This document shows positions 1 to 11,707 of a DNA stretch of 64,000 nucleotides, piece by piece. This DNA comes from Acidobacteriota bacterium (GTDB lineage Bacteria > Acidobacteriota > Terriglobia > Terriglobales > Acidobacteriaceae), in assembly GCA_021810625.1 (NCBI GenBank), contig JAJZIJ010000005.1, positions 1-64,000 of the forward strand, given 5' to 3'. The position numbers and the translations under genes are program-made. Position 1 is the stretch's first letter, and each line of letters opens with the position of its first letter. The notes below the pieces were generated by a model that saw nothing but the letters and a program-made list of their open reading frames with translations, did not search any database and was not told the DNA's origin.

Positions 1-93
1 ATCACGCCATCGGGGACTTTCTCCGTAACCGTTACGGCGACTCCGGCATCGGGAACCGCCCAAACCACGACCATTACCCTCACCGTCTCGTAG
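1..93 (+). CDS. C-terminal end of a secreted protein with Ig-like repeats (partial)
   Basis: Frame 1 is open from the first base to a TAG at 91-93 and encodes 30 residues that alternate Thr, Val and small residues, ending in ITLTVS. This is the last strand pair of a bacterial Ig-like or BACON-type beta-sandwich repeat, common at the end of large acidobacterial surface proteins. The start and the rest of the protein lie outside the window, so its function cannot be read. Confidence 0.6.
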   Translation: MTPSGTFSVTVTATPASGTAQTTTITLTVS

Positions 94-135
94 AGGGAAG
101 ATGTAGAGGAAAGATGCAAGCGGCGGCAGTAGTGA

Positions 136-267
136 CGCGACAGTGGTGGCTCGTCCACACCGGCCTCGACCCCAGGAACGCCGGCGGGCACCTCTACCGT
201 GACAGTGACCGTCAGTGGCACAAACAGTCTGTCGAACTCCGCAACCTTCACGCTAACCGTGCAGTAA
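136..267 (+). pseudogene. Remnant copy of an Ig-like C-terminal repeat
   Basis: In the same frame as the preceding partial gene, but after three stops (91, 130, 133), the sequence again encodes a Thr/Val-rich segment ending in FTLTVQ and a TAA at 265-267. It contains PAGTSTVTVTVSGTN, the same kind of strand pattern as the upstream tail. No start codon or ribosome binding site precedes it. I read it as the old C-terminal repeat of the upstream gene, cut off by premature stops, or as a decayed duplication of that repeat. Confidence 0.45.
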
Positions 268-278
268 CACAACAATAA

Positions 279-321
279 AAGAAAAGAGTCGCGCAGTGTT
301 ATGCTGCGCGACTCTTTTCTT
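279..321. terminator. Strong bidirectional terminator
   Basis: An uninterrupted 18-bp inverted repeat (279-296 with 304-321) encloses a 7-nt loop. The outer part of the stem is A-rich on the left and T-rich on the right, so it can act as an intrinsic terminator in both directions. It sits between the end of the plus-strand Ig-repeat gene and the 3' end of thiC on the minus strand. Confidence 0.85.
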
Positions 322-336
322 GTTGCAGTCAAAAAT

Positions 337-1926
<1,590 letters not shown>

Positions 1927-2053
1927 CTAGCGTGATTATACGCCGGAGACTCCTGCCAGCATCGCGCCATATCGAACCATATTGAACCAGGGATTGCCTT
2001 CAACTTGACCAGAGGAGTCCAGCTTCATACTCTGGAGAGTTGAGGAATCCACC

Positions 2054-2494
2054 ATGCAGAGCAAACAGCTAACGTTGCGAGTCGCCATTGCAATGGCCAT
2101 CATTCTGGGAACCATCGGCTATCTGGCCGTCACCGGCGTGCGCGCCAATAAAAGTTACTACGTAACCATCGCGGAGTTGCAGGGCATGGGAAACAAGGCG
2201 TTCACGCGGCATCTACGCGTAGCGGGCAATGTGCAGCCAGGTTCCATTCAGCAGGAAGCCTCCCACATGCGCTTTGTTTTGATGGAGCAGGGCCACACGC
2301 TCCCTGTAAATTACACAGGCATGGAGCCACCGCCGGACACTTTCAAGGACAACGCGCAGGCGCTGGCCATCGGTACCTATGGCCGCGATGGAGTCTTTCA
2401 CGCCACGCAGATTCAGGCCAAGTGCGCGTCGAAATATGCTCCAGCACAGCCGAAGACGACGGCGATGACAACCGCTCCGGTGCAATCCCATTAG
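2054..2494 (+). CDS. ccmE: Cytochrome c maturation haem chaperone CcmE, CxxxY variant
   Basis: Periplasmic, membrane-anchored haem carrier of the Ccm (System I) cytochrome c assembly pathway. One N-terminal anchor helix (residues about 8-27) is followed by the OB-fold domain. In classical CcmE haem is bound through the His of an HxxxY motif; here the site reads KCASKYAP, with Cys124 in place of the His and Tyr128 kept. This Cys form is known from 'System I*' of some Deltaproteobacteria and archaea. It heads a ccmE-ccmA-ccmB run: 16 bases separate it from ccmA. The C-terminal tail is short and Thr/Pro-rich. Confidence 0.85.
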   Translation: MQSKQLTLRVAIAMAIILGTIGYLAVTGVRANKSYYVTIAELQGMGNKAFTRHLRVAGNVQPGSIQQEASHMRFVLMEQGHTLPVNYTGMEPPPDTFKDNAQALAIGTYGRDGVFHATQIQAKCASKYAPAQPKTTAMTTAPVQSH

Positions 2495-2510
2495 TTCGCC
2501 CATTCCACTT

Positions 2511-3185
2511 GTGTCCGCTGATCCGGCAGCCGTCCAACTCGAAGCCGTCTCCAAGATTTACGGTGACTTCGCCGCGCTCCGCAAAGTTACGGCGCAATTT
2601 ACTGCGGGGCAATGCTACGTCATTCTGGGGGAAAACGGAGCAGGCAAATCCACGCTGCTGCGCGTCATTGCGGGCCTGCTGCATCCCACCTTCGGATCAG
2701 TGCATCTCTTTGGTTCAGAAACAGCGCAGGAGGCGCGTCAGCGCATTGGATATCTAAGCCACGCCTCCATGCTGTACGACGAGATGACCGCGCTGGAAAA
2801 CCTGCGCTACTTTGCCGCGCTCTATGCCAACGCGCCCACGCTTCCGCCACAGGAGGCGCTGACGCTGGTCGGCCTTGATCCCATCCTGAAGCGGCCCGTC
2901 GGCCAATACTCGCAAGGGATGCGACAGCGCGCTGCGTTGGCGCGTGTGCTGCTGGCACAGCCGGAATTGCTCCTGCTCGACGAACCATTTTCCAACATCG
3001 ACGCGGCCAGCGCGGAGCAAATGCTGCGCGTGCTGGCCGAGCTGCGCCGTCAACGGCGCACCATTCTGCTCACCACACATCAACCGGAGCTGGCGCGGCC
3101 ACTGGCGGATGTCTTTTGTCAGATGTGTCAGGGCGAGATCGTCGCATGGAACCCGGTCGCAACCAACGCGGGAGGTGTCGCATGA
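2511..3185 (+). CDS. ccmA: Haem exporter ATPase CcmA
   Basis: Cytosolic ATPase of the CcmAB(C) complex that releases holo-CcmE. The 224 residues hold Walker A GENGAGKST (about 40-48), signature YSQGMRQR, Walker B LLLLDEPF and a switch His in LTTHQPE. It begins with GTG at 2511; no strong Shine-Dalgarno is visible, so translation is probably coupled to ccmE just upstream. Its TGA overlaps the ATG of ccmB. The identification as CcmA rather than a generic ABC ATPase rests mainly on its position between ccmE and ccmB. Confidence 0.85.
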   Translation: MSADPAAVQLEAVSKIYGDFAALRKVTAQFTAGQCYVILGENGAGKSTLLRVIAGLLHPTFGSVHLFGSETAQEARQRIGYLSHASMLYDEMTALENLRYFAALYANAPTLPPQEALTLVGLDPILKRPVGQYSQGMRQRAALARVLLAQPELLLLDEPFSNIDAASAEQMLRVLAELRRQRRTILLTTHQPELARPLADVFCQMCQGEIVAWNPVATNAGGVA

Positions 3186-3856
3186 CGTATCTCCGCGTGT
3201 TATGGGCGCATCTGCAAAAAGATTTGCGTCTGGAGTGGCGCTCTAAAGATGCCATCAACGGCATGTTGTTTTTTTCCCTGCTGGTGGTGGTGCTCTTCAG
3301 CTTTGCCTTCGATCCAACGACCGCTGTCTCGCGGCAAATTGCAGGCGGCATTCTCTGGGTGGCGCTGCTGTTCGCCGCCGTTACCGCGCTCAACCAGACC
3401 TGGACGCGGGAGTTGCGCCATCATGTTCTGGACGCGCAACGCATGGCTCCCGCCGCGCCCGGCGCATTGTTTCTGGCCAAGGTGCTGGCAAATTTTCTTT
3501 TCGTCGCTGCGGTGGAGATCGTCCTCGCGCCCATCTTCATCGTCTTCTACAATCTGCACGCGCTGGGCCAAGGCTGGCTGTTGTGGATCGTGCTGCCGCT
3601 GGGAACTCTGGCGCTGGTCATCAACGGAACCTTCTTTGGCGCGCTCTCGCTACGCACGCGCAACCGCGAACTGCTACTGCCGCTGATTCTCTTCCCGATT
3701 TCCATCCCTGCTGTGCTGGCAATGGTCGAGTCCACCACGGCAATCCTGACCGGCGAGTACGACCCCGGCCTTTGGATTCGCCTGCTCACGGGTTACGATG
3801 TCATCTTCATCACGCTCAGCCTGCTGTTGTTTGCAACGATCCTGCACGCAGAATAG
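3182..3856 (+). CDS. ccmB: Haem exporter membrane subunit CcmB
   Basis: Six-helix inner-membrane partner of CcmA. The family's N-terminal pattern, an amphipathic LRLEWRSKDAINGMLFF segment leading into the first helix, is clear, and the 224-residue length is normal. ATG 3182 overlaps the ccmA stop and follows GGGAGG, so I use it rather than upstream starts in the same frame. No ccmC or ccmF follows: the next gene, 84 bases on, is comM. The remaining cytochrome maturation genes must lie elsewhere. Confidence 0.85.
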   Translation: MTYLRVLWAHLQKDLRLEWRSKDAINGMLFFSLLVVVLFSFAFDPTTAVSRQIAGGILWVALLFAAVTALNQTWTRELRHHVLDAQRMAPAAPGALFLAKVLANFLFVAAVEIVLAPIFIVFYNLHALGQGWLLWIVLPLGTLALVINGTFFGALSLRTRNRELLLPLILFPISIPAVLAMVESTTAILTGEYDPGLWIRLLTGYDVIFITLSLLLFATILHAE

Positions 3857-3940
3857 GGAGCCTTGTGGTTATTCGGCATCCAATGTCGCCCATCGGCGAC
3901 GCGAATGCTATACTCGCGCCACGGAACTGAATCTCCCCCT

Positions 3941-5500
3941 ATGCTGTTCAAAGTGCTCAGTGCTGCTGTTTACGGAATTAATGCCAACATCATTGATGTT
4001 GAAGTTGATTTCTCCGGCGTCAAGACAATGGAAGATCACTTCCACACCGTCGGCCTGCCCGACGCTGCGGTGCGCGAGAGCCGCGACCGCGTTCGCGCCG
4101 CCATTAAAAACTCCGGCTTCGACATTCCGCCCACGCACATCACCATCAATCTGGCTCCGGCGGACATCAAAAAAGAAGGCTCCGGCTTCGATTTGCCAAT
4201 GGCCATCGGCATTCTGGGCGCGTATGGCAGCCTGCAACTGCGCGATCTCAGCAATTTTCTTCTTGTCGGGGAACTTGGTCTCGACGGCACGCTGCGGCCC
4301 GTGCAAGGCATGTTGCCGATTGCCGTGGCGGCACGCGAACGCGGCATTCTGAATTTGATGATCCCGGAAGGCAATGCGCGCGAGGCCGCTGTGGTTGAGG
4401 GCGTCAATGTTTACGCCGTCAAAACGCTGCTCGAAGTGCGCGAGTTACTGAACGCCTCCGCCAATGGCGGCATTCACGTTGAGCCAGTGCGCGTGGCCAC
4501 TCGTGCATTGCTCAACGAAATGCAGCATTTCCCGCTCGACTTCCGCGATGTGCGCGGCCAGCACACGGCCAAGCGCGCTCTGGAAGTCTCCGCGGCAGGC
4601 GGCCACAACATTCTGATGATTGGCCCGCCCGGCTCCGGCAAAACCATGCTGGCCAAGCGGCTGCCGGGGATTCTCTCGCCGCTGTCGTTTGAAGAAGCTC
4701 TGGAGACGACGAAGGTTCACTCCGTTGCCGGGGTACTCGATGCCGACAAGGGGTTGGTGATGCAGCGACCTTTTCGTTCGCCGCACCACACTGTTTCTGA
4801 CGCGGGCTTGATCGGCGGCGGCGCGATGCCGCGACCCGGAGAAGTCTCGCTGGCGCATAATGGCGTGTTGTTTCTCGACGAGCTGCCGGAGTTTCCGCGC
4901 AATGTTTTGGAAGTCATGCGCCAGCCGCTCGAAGATGGTCAGGTGACGATTGCGCGCGCCGCCATGTCGCTCAGCTTTCCGGCGCGATTTATGCTGGCTG
5001 CCGCCATGAATCCCTGTCCCTGCGGGTATTTCAACGACAAATCCCGCGAGTGCCTCTGCACGCCGCCCATGATCCAACGCTATGTCGCCAAAGTCTCCGG
5101 GCCGCTGCTGGATCGCATTGACATTCACATTGAAGTTCCGGCGGTGCAGTATAAGGAACTTCGCGGAGGCGCGGCTGCTGAAGGTTCTGCGGAGATTCGC
5201 GCGCGCGTGCTGGCGGCGCGGGAGCGCCAGGCAGATCGCTTCGCCAGGAACGCCGAGCGCATCTATAGCAATGCGCAGATGAGCACGCGGCAGATTCGCG
5301 CCTACTGCGAGCTTTCCTCCGATGCCGAGCGACTGCTGGAACGAGCCATGCAGCAGCAAGGGTTGAGTGCCCGCGCCCATGACCGAATTTTGAAGATGTC
5401 CCGCACCATTGCCGACCTGGAGGGTCAACAGGATTTGACCGTCAAACACATTGCTGAGGCCATCCAGTACCGCACACTGGACAGAAGTTATTGGTCGTGA
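3941..5500 (+). CDS. comM: YifB/ComM family Mg-chelatase-like AAA+ ATPase
   Basis: Hexameric AAA+ helicase-like protein that in other bacteria aids branch migration during natural transformation. The 519-residue product shows the usual order: N-terminal LonC-like domain (about 1-170), Walker A GPPGSGKT, Walker [10 protein letters not shown], the Cys cluster MNPCPCGYF and CLC, and the Mg-chelatase C-terminal domain. Start at ATG 3941 ([12 protein letters not shown]), which matches the typical family N-terminus. It is probably transcribed independently of ccmB. Confidence 0.93.
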   Translation: MLFKVLSAAVYGINANIIDVEVDFSGVKTMEDHFHTVGLPDAAVRESRDRVRAAIKNSGFDIPPTHITINLAPADIKKEGSGFDLPMAIGILGAYGSLQLRDLSNFLLVGELGLDGTLRPVQGMLPIAVAARERGILNLMIPEGNAREAAVVEGVNVYAVKTLLEVRELLNASANGGIHVEPVRVATRALLNEMQHFPLDFRDVRGQHTAKRALEVSAAGGHNILMIGPPGSGKTMLAKRLPGILSPLSFEEALETTKVHSVAGVLDADKGLVMQRPFRSPHHTVSDAGLIGGGAMPRPGEVSLAHNGVLFLDELPEFPRNVLEVMRQPLEDGQVTIARAAMSLSFPARFMLAAAMNPCPCGYFNDKSRECLCTPPMIQRYVAKVSGPLLDRIDIHIEVPAVQYKELRGGAAAEGSAEIRARVLAARERQADRFARNAERIYSNAQMSTRQIRAYCELSSDAERLLERAMQQQGLSARAHDRILKMSRTIADLEGQQDLTVKHIAEAIQYRTLDRSYWS

Positions 5501-6059
5501 CGGGAAAACATGGAAGTCAACATCATGTTTCTTTACTTATAGTTGCCATCTAAATTTTACTTTGGAGGTACGGGTAAGGCACCGGAAAGATCAAGACCTA
5601 AAATTTTCATTGACTCTCAGCCCAAGGCAACGTACTCTAACAAGTGCCAAGATGGGCGGTTTGTCCAGTTCACGATTCTGATTCCTTCAAAAGAGCCAGC
5701 GCTGGCAACCTGTAACATCATGATTCGGCGAGGATTTTCAGAAGCGAACGCAAGAAAACAGAAAGCGTTTCGCCCTGCGCTGATGGCACCCATAGATGTA
5801 AAGAAATACGAATCTTGCCAGTGATTCGCATCAACCATGTACCGGACATGTACCAGAAGATTGTTGCGTAAGGGAAATTTTGCAGAAGCGCGACAACTCT
5901 TTTCATCCTTTACGTCACAGTATGCGTCTAATAACACGTAAGGGGGGTATGTGTGGGGGTGCCCGCCTGAGGTTGCAAAACAAAGGCGAGTGGTTGCGAC
6001 AGGACAGCAAGACCGTTCAGCAGCACTGGATTTTGAATTTATCAATTGAGGAGATTGCG
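5501..6059. other. Intergenic region, no convincing gene
   Basis: This 559-base gap between comM and rpoZ is visibly more AT-rich than its surroundings. A 93-codon frame with a TTG start (5543-5824, plus strand) has no ribosome binding site and no recognisable motif, and an overlapping minus-strand frame runs through rpoZ. I call neither. The last part must hold the rpoZ promoter, but I cannot place it. Confidence 0.5.
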
Positions 6060-6278
6060 ATGCGCTCGAATTTGATTTATGGCGCTTTGACCCATGTGGA
6101 GAACCGCTATCAGCTTTGCCAATTGGCTTCCAAAGCCACGCGCAAGCTGCATAAGCCCAATACCCGTTTGCAGGACACCATGAACGACGTTCTGCTTCAC
6201 TTCCGTACAGAGAACCCTTCGGGAAAACCTGTACGCCAAACCGAAATCGTCCGCAAAGAGGAGCGTCGCGCCGCATAG
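6060..6278 (+). CDS. rpoZ: RNA polymerase omega subunit
   Basis: Small subunit that helps fold and assemble the beta' subunit of RNA polymerase. The 72-residue product begins MRSNLIYGALTHVENRY and contains LASKATRKLHKP, which is the core conserved stretch of omega in acidobacterial proteins as I know them. Start ATG 6060 follows TGAGGAGATTGCG, a good Shine-Dalgarno. The frame is open upstream to 5880 but that part shows no conservation signal. It lies 126 bases before rho on the same strand. Confidence 0.85.
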   Translation: MRSNLIYGALTHVENRYQLCQLASKATRKLHKPNTRLQDTMNDVLLHFRTENPSGKPVRQTEIVRKEERRAA

Positions 6279-6404
6279 GCGCGGCCTGCTCCCCGGCGGG
6301 CTTCATTCCAACAATCCAGAAACACCGCGCGTTGACTGCGAATATAAATCCACCTTTCTGTAACTCCCACCGTAAAATTCATACCATTCAAGTAGAAAAA
6401 AACC

Positions 6405-7655
<1,251 letters not shown>

Positions 7656-7700
7656 CCTGGAGCCTGTTAACCCCACCCAGACGCGTAGTTTCCATACGCC

Positions 7701-7771
7701 GTCCATTCGATCCAGATCGGACAATCTGGTTGCGACGAGCAATCCAGTTTCAAGAAAAAGATCGAATGGAC
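7701..7771. terminator. Long-range inverted repeat between convergent rho and glgP
   Basis: GTCCATTCGATC at 7701-7712 is repeated exactly inverted at 7760-7771, and a smaller hairpin (CCAGAT/ATCTGG) lies inside. There is no T-tract next to the stem. Its place between two convergent genes suggests a termination or 3'-end protection structure, but the 47-base loop is long for an intrinsic terminator. Confidence 0.45.
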
Positions 7772-7782
7772 GATTCGCAGCC

Positions 7783-9564
7783 CTACTTAACCAGCACCAT
7801 CTCCGGCAGGTCGATCCATTGGCCGGAGCCATCGCCGGGAAAATACGCATTCGTCAAATACTGATGCAACATACGCTGCGTGTTGAAGAAGGCTCCATTA
7901 ACAGCCAGCGTCATGCGCATGATCTCTTTCCATCGGTCGGGATAGCGGTAATAGAGCGGCAGAATTTCCACTGCGAGTTTTTCGTAGAGCGACTCGGACT
8001 CCATCTCCTCCTCGTCCGCCTCAACGATGGCCCATCCCGTTGCGCCTTCAATGCAGCCCTCGACCCACCAGCCATCCAGCGTGCTCAGACTGGGCACGCC
8101 GTTCATGGCAGCCTTCATGCCGCTGGTGCCGGAGGCCTCATACGGACGGCGCGGCGTGTTCAGCCAGAGGTCAACGCCGCTGGTAAGCAGGCCGCCAAGC
8201 TCCCATTCGTAATTTTCCAGATAGACAATTTTGATTGCGTCAGAGTGCAATCGGCCAGCTTCCTCAATAACCCGATGGATGATCGCCTTGCCTGGCTCAT
8301 CGTGTGGATGCGCCTTGCCGCCATAGAGAATCTGCAAGCCTCCGCACTCTTCGGCAATCTGCGCCAGACGGTTTACATCCCAGAAGAGCATGTCGGCGCG
8401 CTTGTATGATGCTGCGCGACGGGCAAAGCCAAGCGTAAAGCACTGCTCGTTCAACGTAACGCCGGTGCGCCGCGCCACGGCGGTCAGCAGGGCGCGCTTC
8501 GACTCCCGATGGCGCTGCTCAATTTCGCTGGCGACGATGCCAATGGCAAATCGAAGATATTGATTATCGTGCCGCCATTCTGGAATTTTTTCGTCCAGAA
8601 GTTTTTGCATTGGCTTGGCAATCCACGTCGCAGCATGAACGCCGTTGGTGATGGCGTGGATGGAATATCCGGGAAACATCTGCTGCGAGACCTTGCCGTG
8701 CTGCATGGCCACGCCGTTGACGTAGCGCGAAAAGCGCAATGCAACATAGGTCATATTCAACGACTCTTCCGGGCAGCAGCCCAGCCGCTGCAAAATTTCG
8801 ATCCGCTCTCCGCCCAGAACATGCCGCGCATGGTCGATGGCAAAGCGATCATGGCCCGCCGGCACCGGAGTATGCGTTGTGAAGACGCAGCGCTGGCGCA
8901 CGGCCTGAACATCTTCTTCTGTTGTCGAGGAAAGACCTCGGCCATTGACGCGATCTTCCAGCAAGCCCAAGGTCAGCAGCGCGGCGTGGCCTTCATTCAT
9001 GTGATGCACGGTAATCGAATATCCCAAAGCCGCCAGAATACGCACGCCGCCCATGCCGAGCACCACTTCCTGACACAGGCGATAGTGCGTGTCGCCGCCA
9101 TAAAGATGATCCGTCAGTTGGCGATCCCAGGGATCGTTCGACTCCACGTCGGTATCCAGAAAAATTACCGGAACGCCCTGGCCGCCCAAGCCGCGAATCA
9201 CATGCCGCCAGGCGCGCACCATGACCGGACGATTCTGGATGGTGATGGCAGCAACCGGCCCCAACGGCTCCAGCACGGATTCCGGGTTCCAAGGATCGTC
9301 TTCTTCCGTCTGCACGCCGTCCGCGCTCAGGTGCTGCCGGAAGTATCCCTTGCGATGCAGCAATGTCACCGCAACGACAGGCGCGCCGATATCCGCAGCC
9401 GCGCGGAGGGTGTCGCCTGCCAGCATTCCCAGCCCGCCACTGTACGTCGGCATGGTTGGATCAACAGCAATTTCCATTGAGAAATACGCAATTGAGGAAG
9501 GTACGGGAAAATCCCTTGCGCTTTGACCCCGAAAATCCATCGGGGATTTGTTGATGTCCGTCAT
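7783..9564 (-). CDS. glgP: Alpha-glucan (glycogen/maltodextrin) phosphorylase
   Basis: GT35 enzyme that releases glucose-1-phosphate from alpha-1,4-glucans in the cytosol. The 593-residue product is the short form. N-terminal IAYFSMEIAVDPTMPTYSGGLG and VHHMNEGHAA are characteristic, and the pyridoxal-phosphate lysine lies in EASGTSGMKAAMNG. I start at ATG 9564 (MTDINKSP), with GGAG 11 bases upstream; the open frame extends to 9633 with no better signal. It ends shortly after rho, facing it. Confidence 0.93.
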   Translation of the reverse strand: MTDINKSPMDFRGQSARDFPVPSSIAYFSMEIAVDPTMPTYSGGLGMLAGDTLRAAADIGAPVVAVTLLHRKGYFRQHLSADGVQTEEDDPWNPESVLEPLGPVAAITIQNRPVMVRAWRHVIRGLGGQGVPVIFLDTDVESNDPWDRQLTDHLYGGDTHYRLCQEVVLGMGGVRILAALGYSITVHHMNEGHAALLTLGLLEDRVNGRGLSSTTEEDVQAVRQRCVFTTHTPVPAGHDRFAIDHARHVLGGERIEILQRLGCCPEESLNMTYVALRFSRYVNGVAMQHGKVSQQMFPGYSIHAITNGVHAATWIAKPMQKLLDEKIPEWRHDNQYLRFAIGIVASEIEQRHRESKRALLTAVARRTGVTLNEQCFTLGFARRAASYKRADMLFWDVNRLAQIAEECGGLQILYGGKAHPHDEPGKAIIHRVIEEAGRLHSDAIKIVYLENYEWELGGLLTSGVDLWLNTPRRPYEASGTSGMKAAMNGVPSLSTLDGWWVEGCIEGATGWAIVEADEEEMESESLYEKLAVEILPLYYRYPDRWKEIMRMTLAVNGAFFNTQRMLHQYLTNAYFPGDGSGQWIDLPEMVLVK

Positions 9565-9970
9565 GAATCCATCATCTCCAAAAAATCCATCCGCCCGTGT
9601 GTAAAGCGGGCAAGCGCGCGTGTCGCGCATCATTTACTTCGCAATTTCTGCGATGGTGCTTCGTGGCGCCGCTCGGACTTTGTGCCCTCGTGTCGGATTG
9701 ATCGCATTGCCTTGCGCCCGGTACCGGGTGTTTTTTTCAAACCGCAAAAATCCCCGTGCAAAGAAGCGATACCCGCATTTTATCAGGAGAGGCAAGGCTG
9801 GCTTTCAGAGATTTTCCCTGTTTGCATGGCAAATCGGCAGCGTCATACCTTGCAACCATTTAAAAACAAACAACATTTTCGATGGATACGTCTGGCGCTG
9901 CAAGATTGCCCATTCGGGCTGTTTAGCCCCAGAGAGTAGAACCAACATGGGAACCCCCTGGAAAAATAAT
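9565..9970. other. Intergenic region between divergent glgP and cspA
   Basis: This stretch carries the glgP promoter region (minus strand) and sequence upstream of the cold-shock gene. Several open frames cross it on both strands, but none has a ribosome binding site or a recognisable product. I see no RNA gene. Confidence 0.5.
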
Positions 9971-9999
9971 CTGCCATTTATCCACAGGTCTGCTACACT
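9971..9999 (+). promoter_or_regulatory. Candidate promoter of the cold-shock gene
   Basis: TACACT at 9994-9999 preceded by TGC gives an extended -10 element, and CTGCCA at 9971-9976 is a fair -35 with a 17-base spacer. Transcription from here would give a leader of about 110 bases before the cold-shock start codon at 10115, in line with the long structured leaders of cspA-type mRNAs. Confidence 0.4.
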
Positions 10000-10114
10000 C
10001 TGCTTAGCGTTAGAACCGAACCGGGCAAGAGCAGGTCTCGCCCAACCGCAAGTTTCTGCCAGCAGTGGCTCCGATTCACTCCAGCGCAATTCAATAACTT
10101 AGGAAATAGCAACA

Positions 10115-10315
10115 ATGGAACAAGGTACTGTAAAGTGGTTCAACGACGCGAAGGGCTTCGGCTTTATCTCGCGTCAAAATGGCGAAGATGTGTTCGTGCA
10201 TTATTCCGCCATCAACTCGAATGGTTTTAAGAGCTTGCAAGAAGGCCAGGCAGTTCAGTTCAATGTGGTCAAAGGCCCCAAGGGCTGGCAGGCTGCGGAC
10301 GTTCAACCGGTTTAA
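10115..10315 (+). CDS. cspA: Cold-shock protein, CspA family
   Basis: Single OB-fold RNA chaperone of 66 residues. RNP1 (KGFGFIS) and RNP2 (VFVHYSAI) are intact, and the start [14 protein letters not shown] is standard. AGGAAA precedes the ATG. A terminator follows directly, so it is monocistronic. Which CspA paralogue it is cannot be told from the sequence alone. Confidence 0.95.
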   Translation: MEQGTVKWFNDAKGFGFISRQNGEDVFVHYSAINSNGFKSLQEGQAVQFNVVKGPKGWQAADVQPV

Positions 10316-10336
10316 TTCCAACGCTAAACAGACAAG

Positions 10337-10382
10337 CGGGGGGACGGCGGAGGCAACTCCACTGTCTCCCCGTTTTGTTTTT
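10337..10382 (+). terminator. Intrinsic terminator of the cold-shock gene
   Basis: A 9-bp GC-rich stem (10337-10345 with 10364-10372, one G-T pair) with a small internal GGAG/CTCC hairpin is followed by TTTTGTTTTT. It starts 22 bases after the cold-shock stop codon. Confidence 0.85.
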
Positions 10383-10411
10383 CTCGCCCCTTACATCAAC
10401 GCGGTTTCCAA

Positions 10412-11707
10412 TTACATACTCTTCTTGTATCTCGGATAGCCGACAAAGCCGGCAAACGTTGCGCGCGTGCCCAGGTCGCGCTGGATGCGCAGCACTTCGT
10501 TCCACTTCACCATCCGCTCGCTGCGCGCGAACGATCCTACTTTAAGCTGCCCAGCATTTGTCGCCACGGCGAGATGAGAAATAAACGCATCCTCCGTTTC
10601 TCCCGAACGCGCCGAAACAATGGGTTGCCAGCCTGCTGATTGCGTCAGGCGAATCGCCTCGATGGTCTCTGTGACCGTGCCGATTTGGTTCAATTTAATA
10701 AGAACGGCATTGGCAACATGTTTTTCAATGCCAGCGCGGATGCGCTGCACACTCGTCGTGAATAGATCATCGCCAACAATCTGGATTCGATGGCCTAATT
10801 CATCCATGATTTCGCGCCAACCATCCCAATCTGTGTCGGACATGGGGTCTTCAATGGAAACAATGGGGAAGCGGCTGCACCAGTCCACCATCAGCTTGCT
10901 GAACTCGCTCGACGTAAACTCGCGCTTCTCCAAACGGAAATGATAGCGGCCTGTTTTTTCGTCGTAGAGATCACTCGCCGCGATATCCAGAGCGATGCCG
11001 GCATCCTTCCCTGGAGTGTAGCCAGCGCGGGAGATTGCCTCCACGAGCAACTCCAACGCATCCTCATTCCGTTCAAACTCCGGCCAGAAACCGCCCTCGT
11101 CCGCCGCGCCGAAATACTTGTTGCGACTGCGGAGAATGTCGCCTGCCGCATGGTAAACGTTATGCGTGATTTCCATGACTTCTTCAAAACTGCGCGCCCC
11201 GATGGCAATGAGTAAGAAGTCCTGTACGTCCGTTCGCCAGTTCGCGTGTGCGCCACCGCCGATGATTTGAATTTCCGGAAGCGGCAACAGCGTGCCTTTT
11301 CCCCCACCGAGACAGGCGTACAGTGGTTCATGCAGCGCTGCTGCTGCCGCGCTTGCCACGGCCATGGACACGGGCAGGATCGCATTTGCGCCCAGCCGAC
11401 TTTTGTTCGGCGTGCCATCCAGTTCAATGAGCTTTTTATCAAGCGCCGCCTGATCCAGTGCATTCGCGCCATGCAACGCCGGGGCAATTTCGTTTTGGAT
11501 GTTGGCGATGGCCTTAAACACGGATTTTCCGCGAAAGCGCTTTGGGTCGCCGTCGCGTAATTCCAGCGCCTCAAATTGCCCAGTCGAAGCCCCTGATGGC
11601 GCGAGGCCGTGACCACGCGCACCGTTGGACAAAGTCACTTCCGCTTCCACGGTTGGCACGCCGCGCGAGTCATAAATTTGCCAGGCTTGGATCGAAGCTA
11701 TCTTCAT
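10412..11707 (-). CDS. Divergent enolase-family protein
   Basis: The 431 residues cover the whole enolase fold and keep the magnesium ligands (Asp241, Glu286, Asp313), the catalytic Lys338 and Glu204, and Lys389. Two active-site positions differ from true enolases: the SHRSGETED motif reads SARSGETED, so the substrate-contacting His is Ala366, and the Glu of QEF is Asp163. Together with its place as third gene of an overlapping operon with a kinase and an aldehyde dehydrogenase, this suggests a paralogue acting on a related phosphorylated or phosphono acid instead of 2-phosphoglycerate. Its ATG overlaps the TGA of the kinase gene. A housekeeping enolase should exist elsewhere. Confidence 0.8.
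   Translation of the reverse strand: MKIASIQAWQIYDSRGVPTVEAEVTLSNGARGHGLAPSGASTGQFEALELRDGDPKRFRGKSVFKAIANIQNEIAPALHGANALDQAALDKKLIELDGTPNKSRLGANAILPVSMAVASAAAAALHEPLYACLGGGKGTLLPLPEIQIIGGGAHANWRTDVQDFLLIAIGARSFEEVMEITHNVYHAAGDILRSRNKYFGAADEGGFWPEFERNEDALELLVEAISRAGYTPGKDAGIALDIAASDLYDEKTGRYHFRLEKREFTSSEFSKLMVDWCSRFPIVSIEDPMSDTDWDGWREIMDELGHRIQIVGDDLFTTSVQRIRAGIEKHVANAVLIKLNQIGTVTETIEAIRLTQSAGWQPIVSARSGETEDAFISHLAVATNAGQLKVGSFARSERMVKWNEVLRIQRDLGTRATFAGFVGYPRYKKSM

Noticed and set aside
4445-5449. Minus-strand open frame of 334 codons
   Set aside because: Antisense to comM, rich in His/Arg/Gln, with no family features.
5543-5824. 93-codon plus-strand frame with TTG start
   Set aside because: No ribosome binding site, no motif and AT-rich background; kept only as a remark in the region entry.
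5617-6306. Minus-strand frame of 229 codons over the comM-rpoZ gap
   Set aside because: It covers rpoZ in antisense and its composition (many Ser, Cys, Trp) is not that of a real protein.
9620-10102. 160-codon plus-strand frame before the cold-shock gene
   Set aside because: No ribosome site, a composition typical of non-coding DNA, and it contains the candidate cold-shock promoter.
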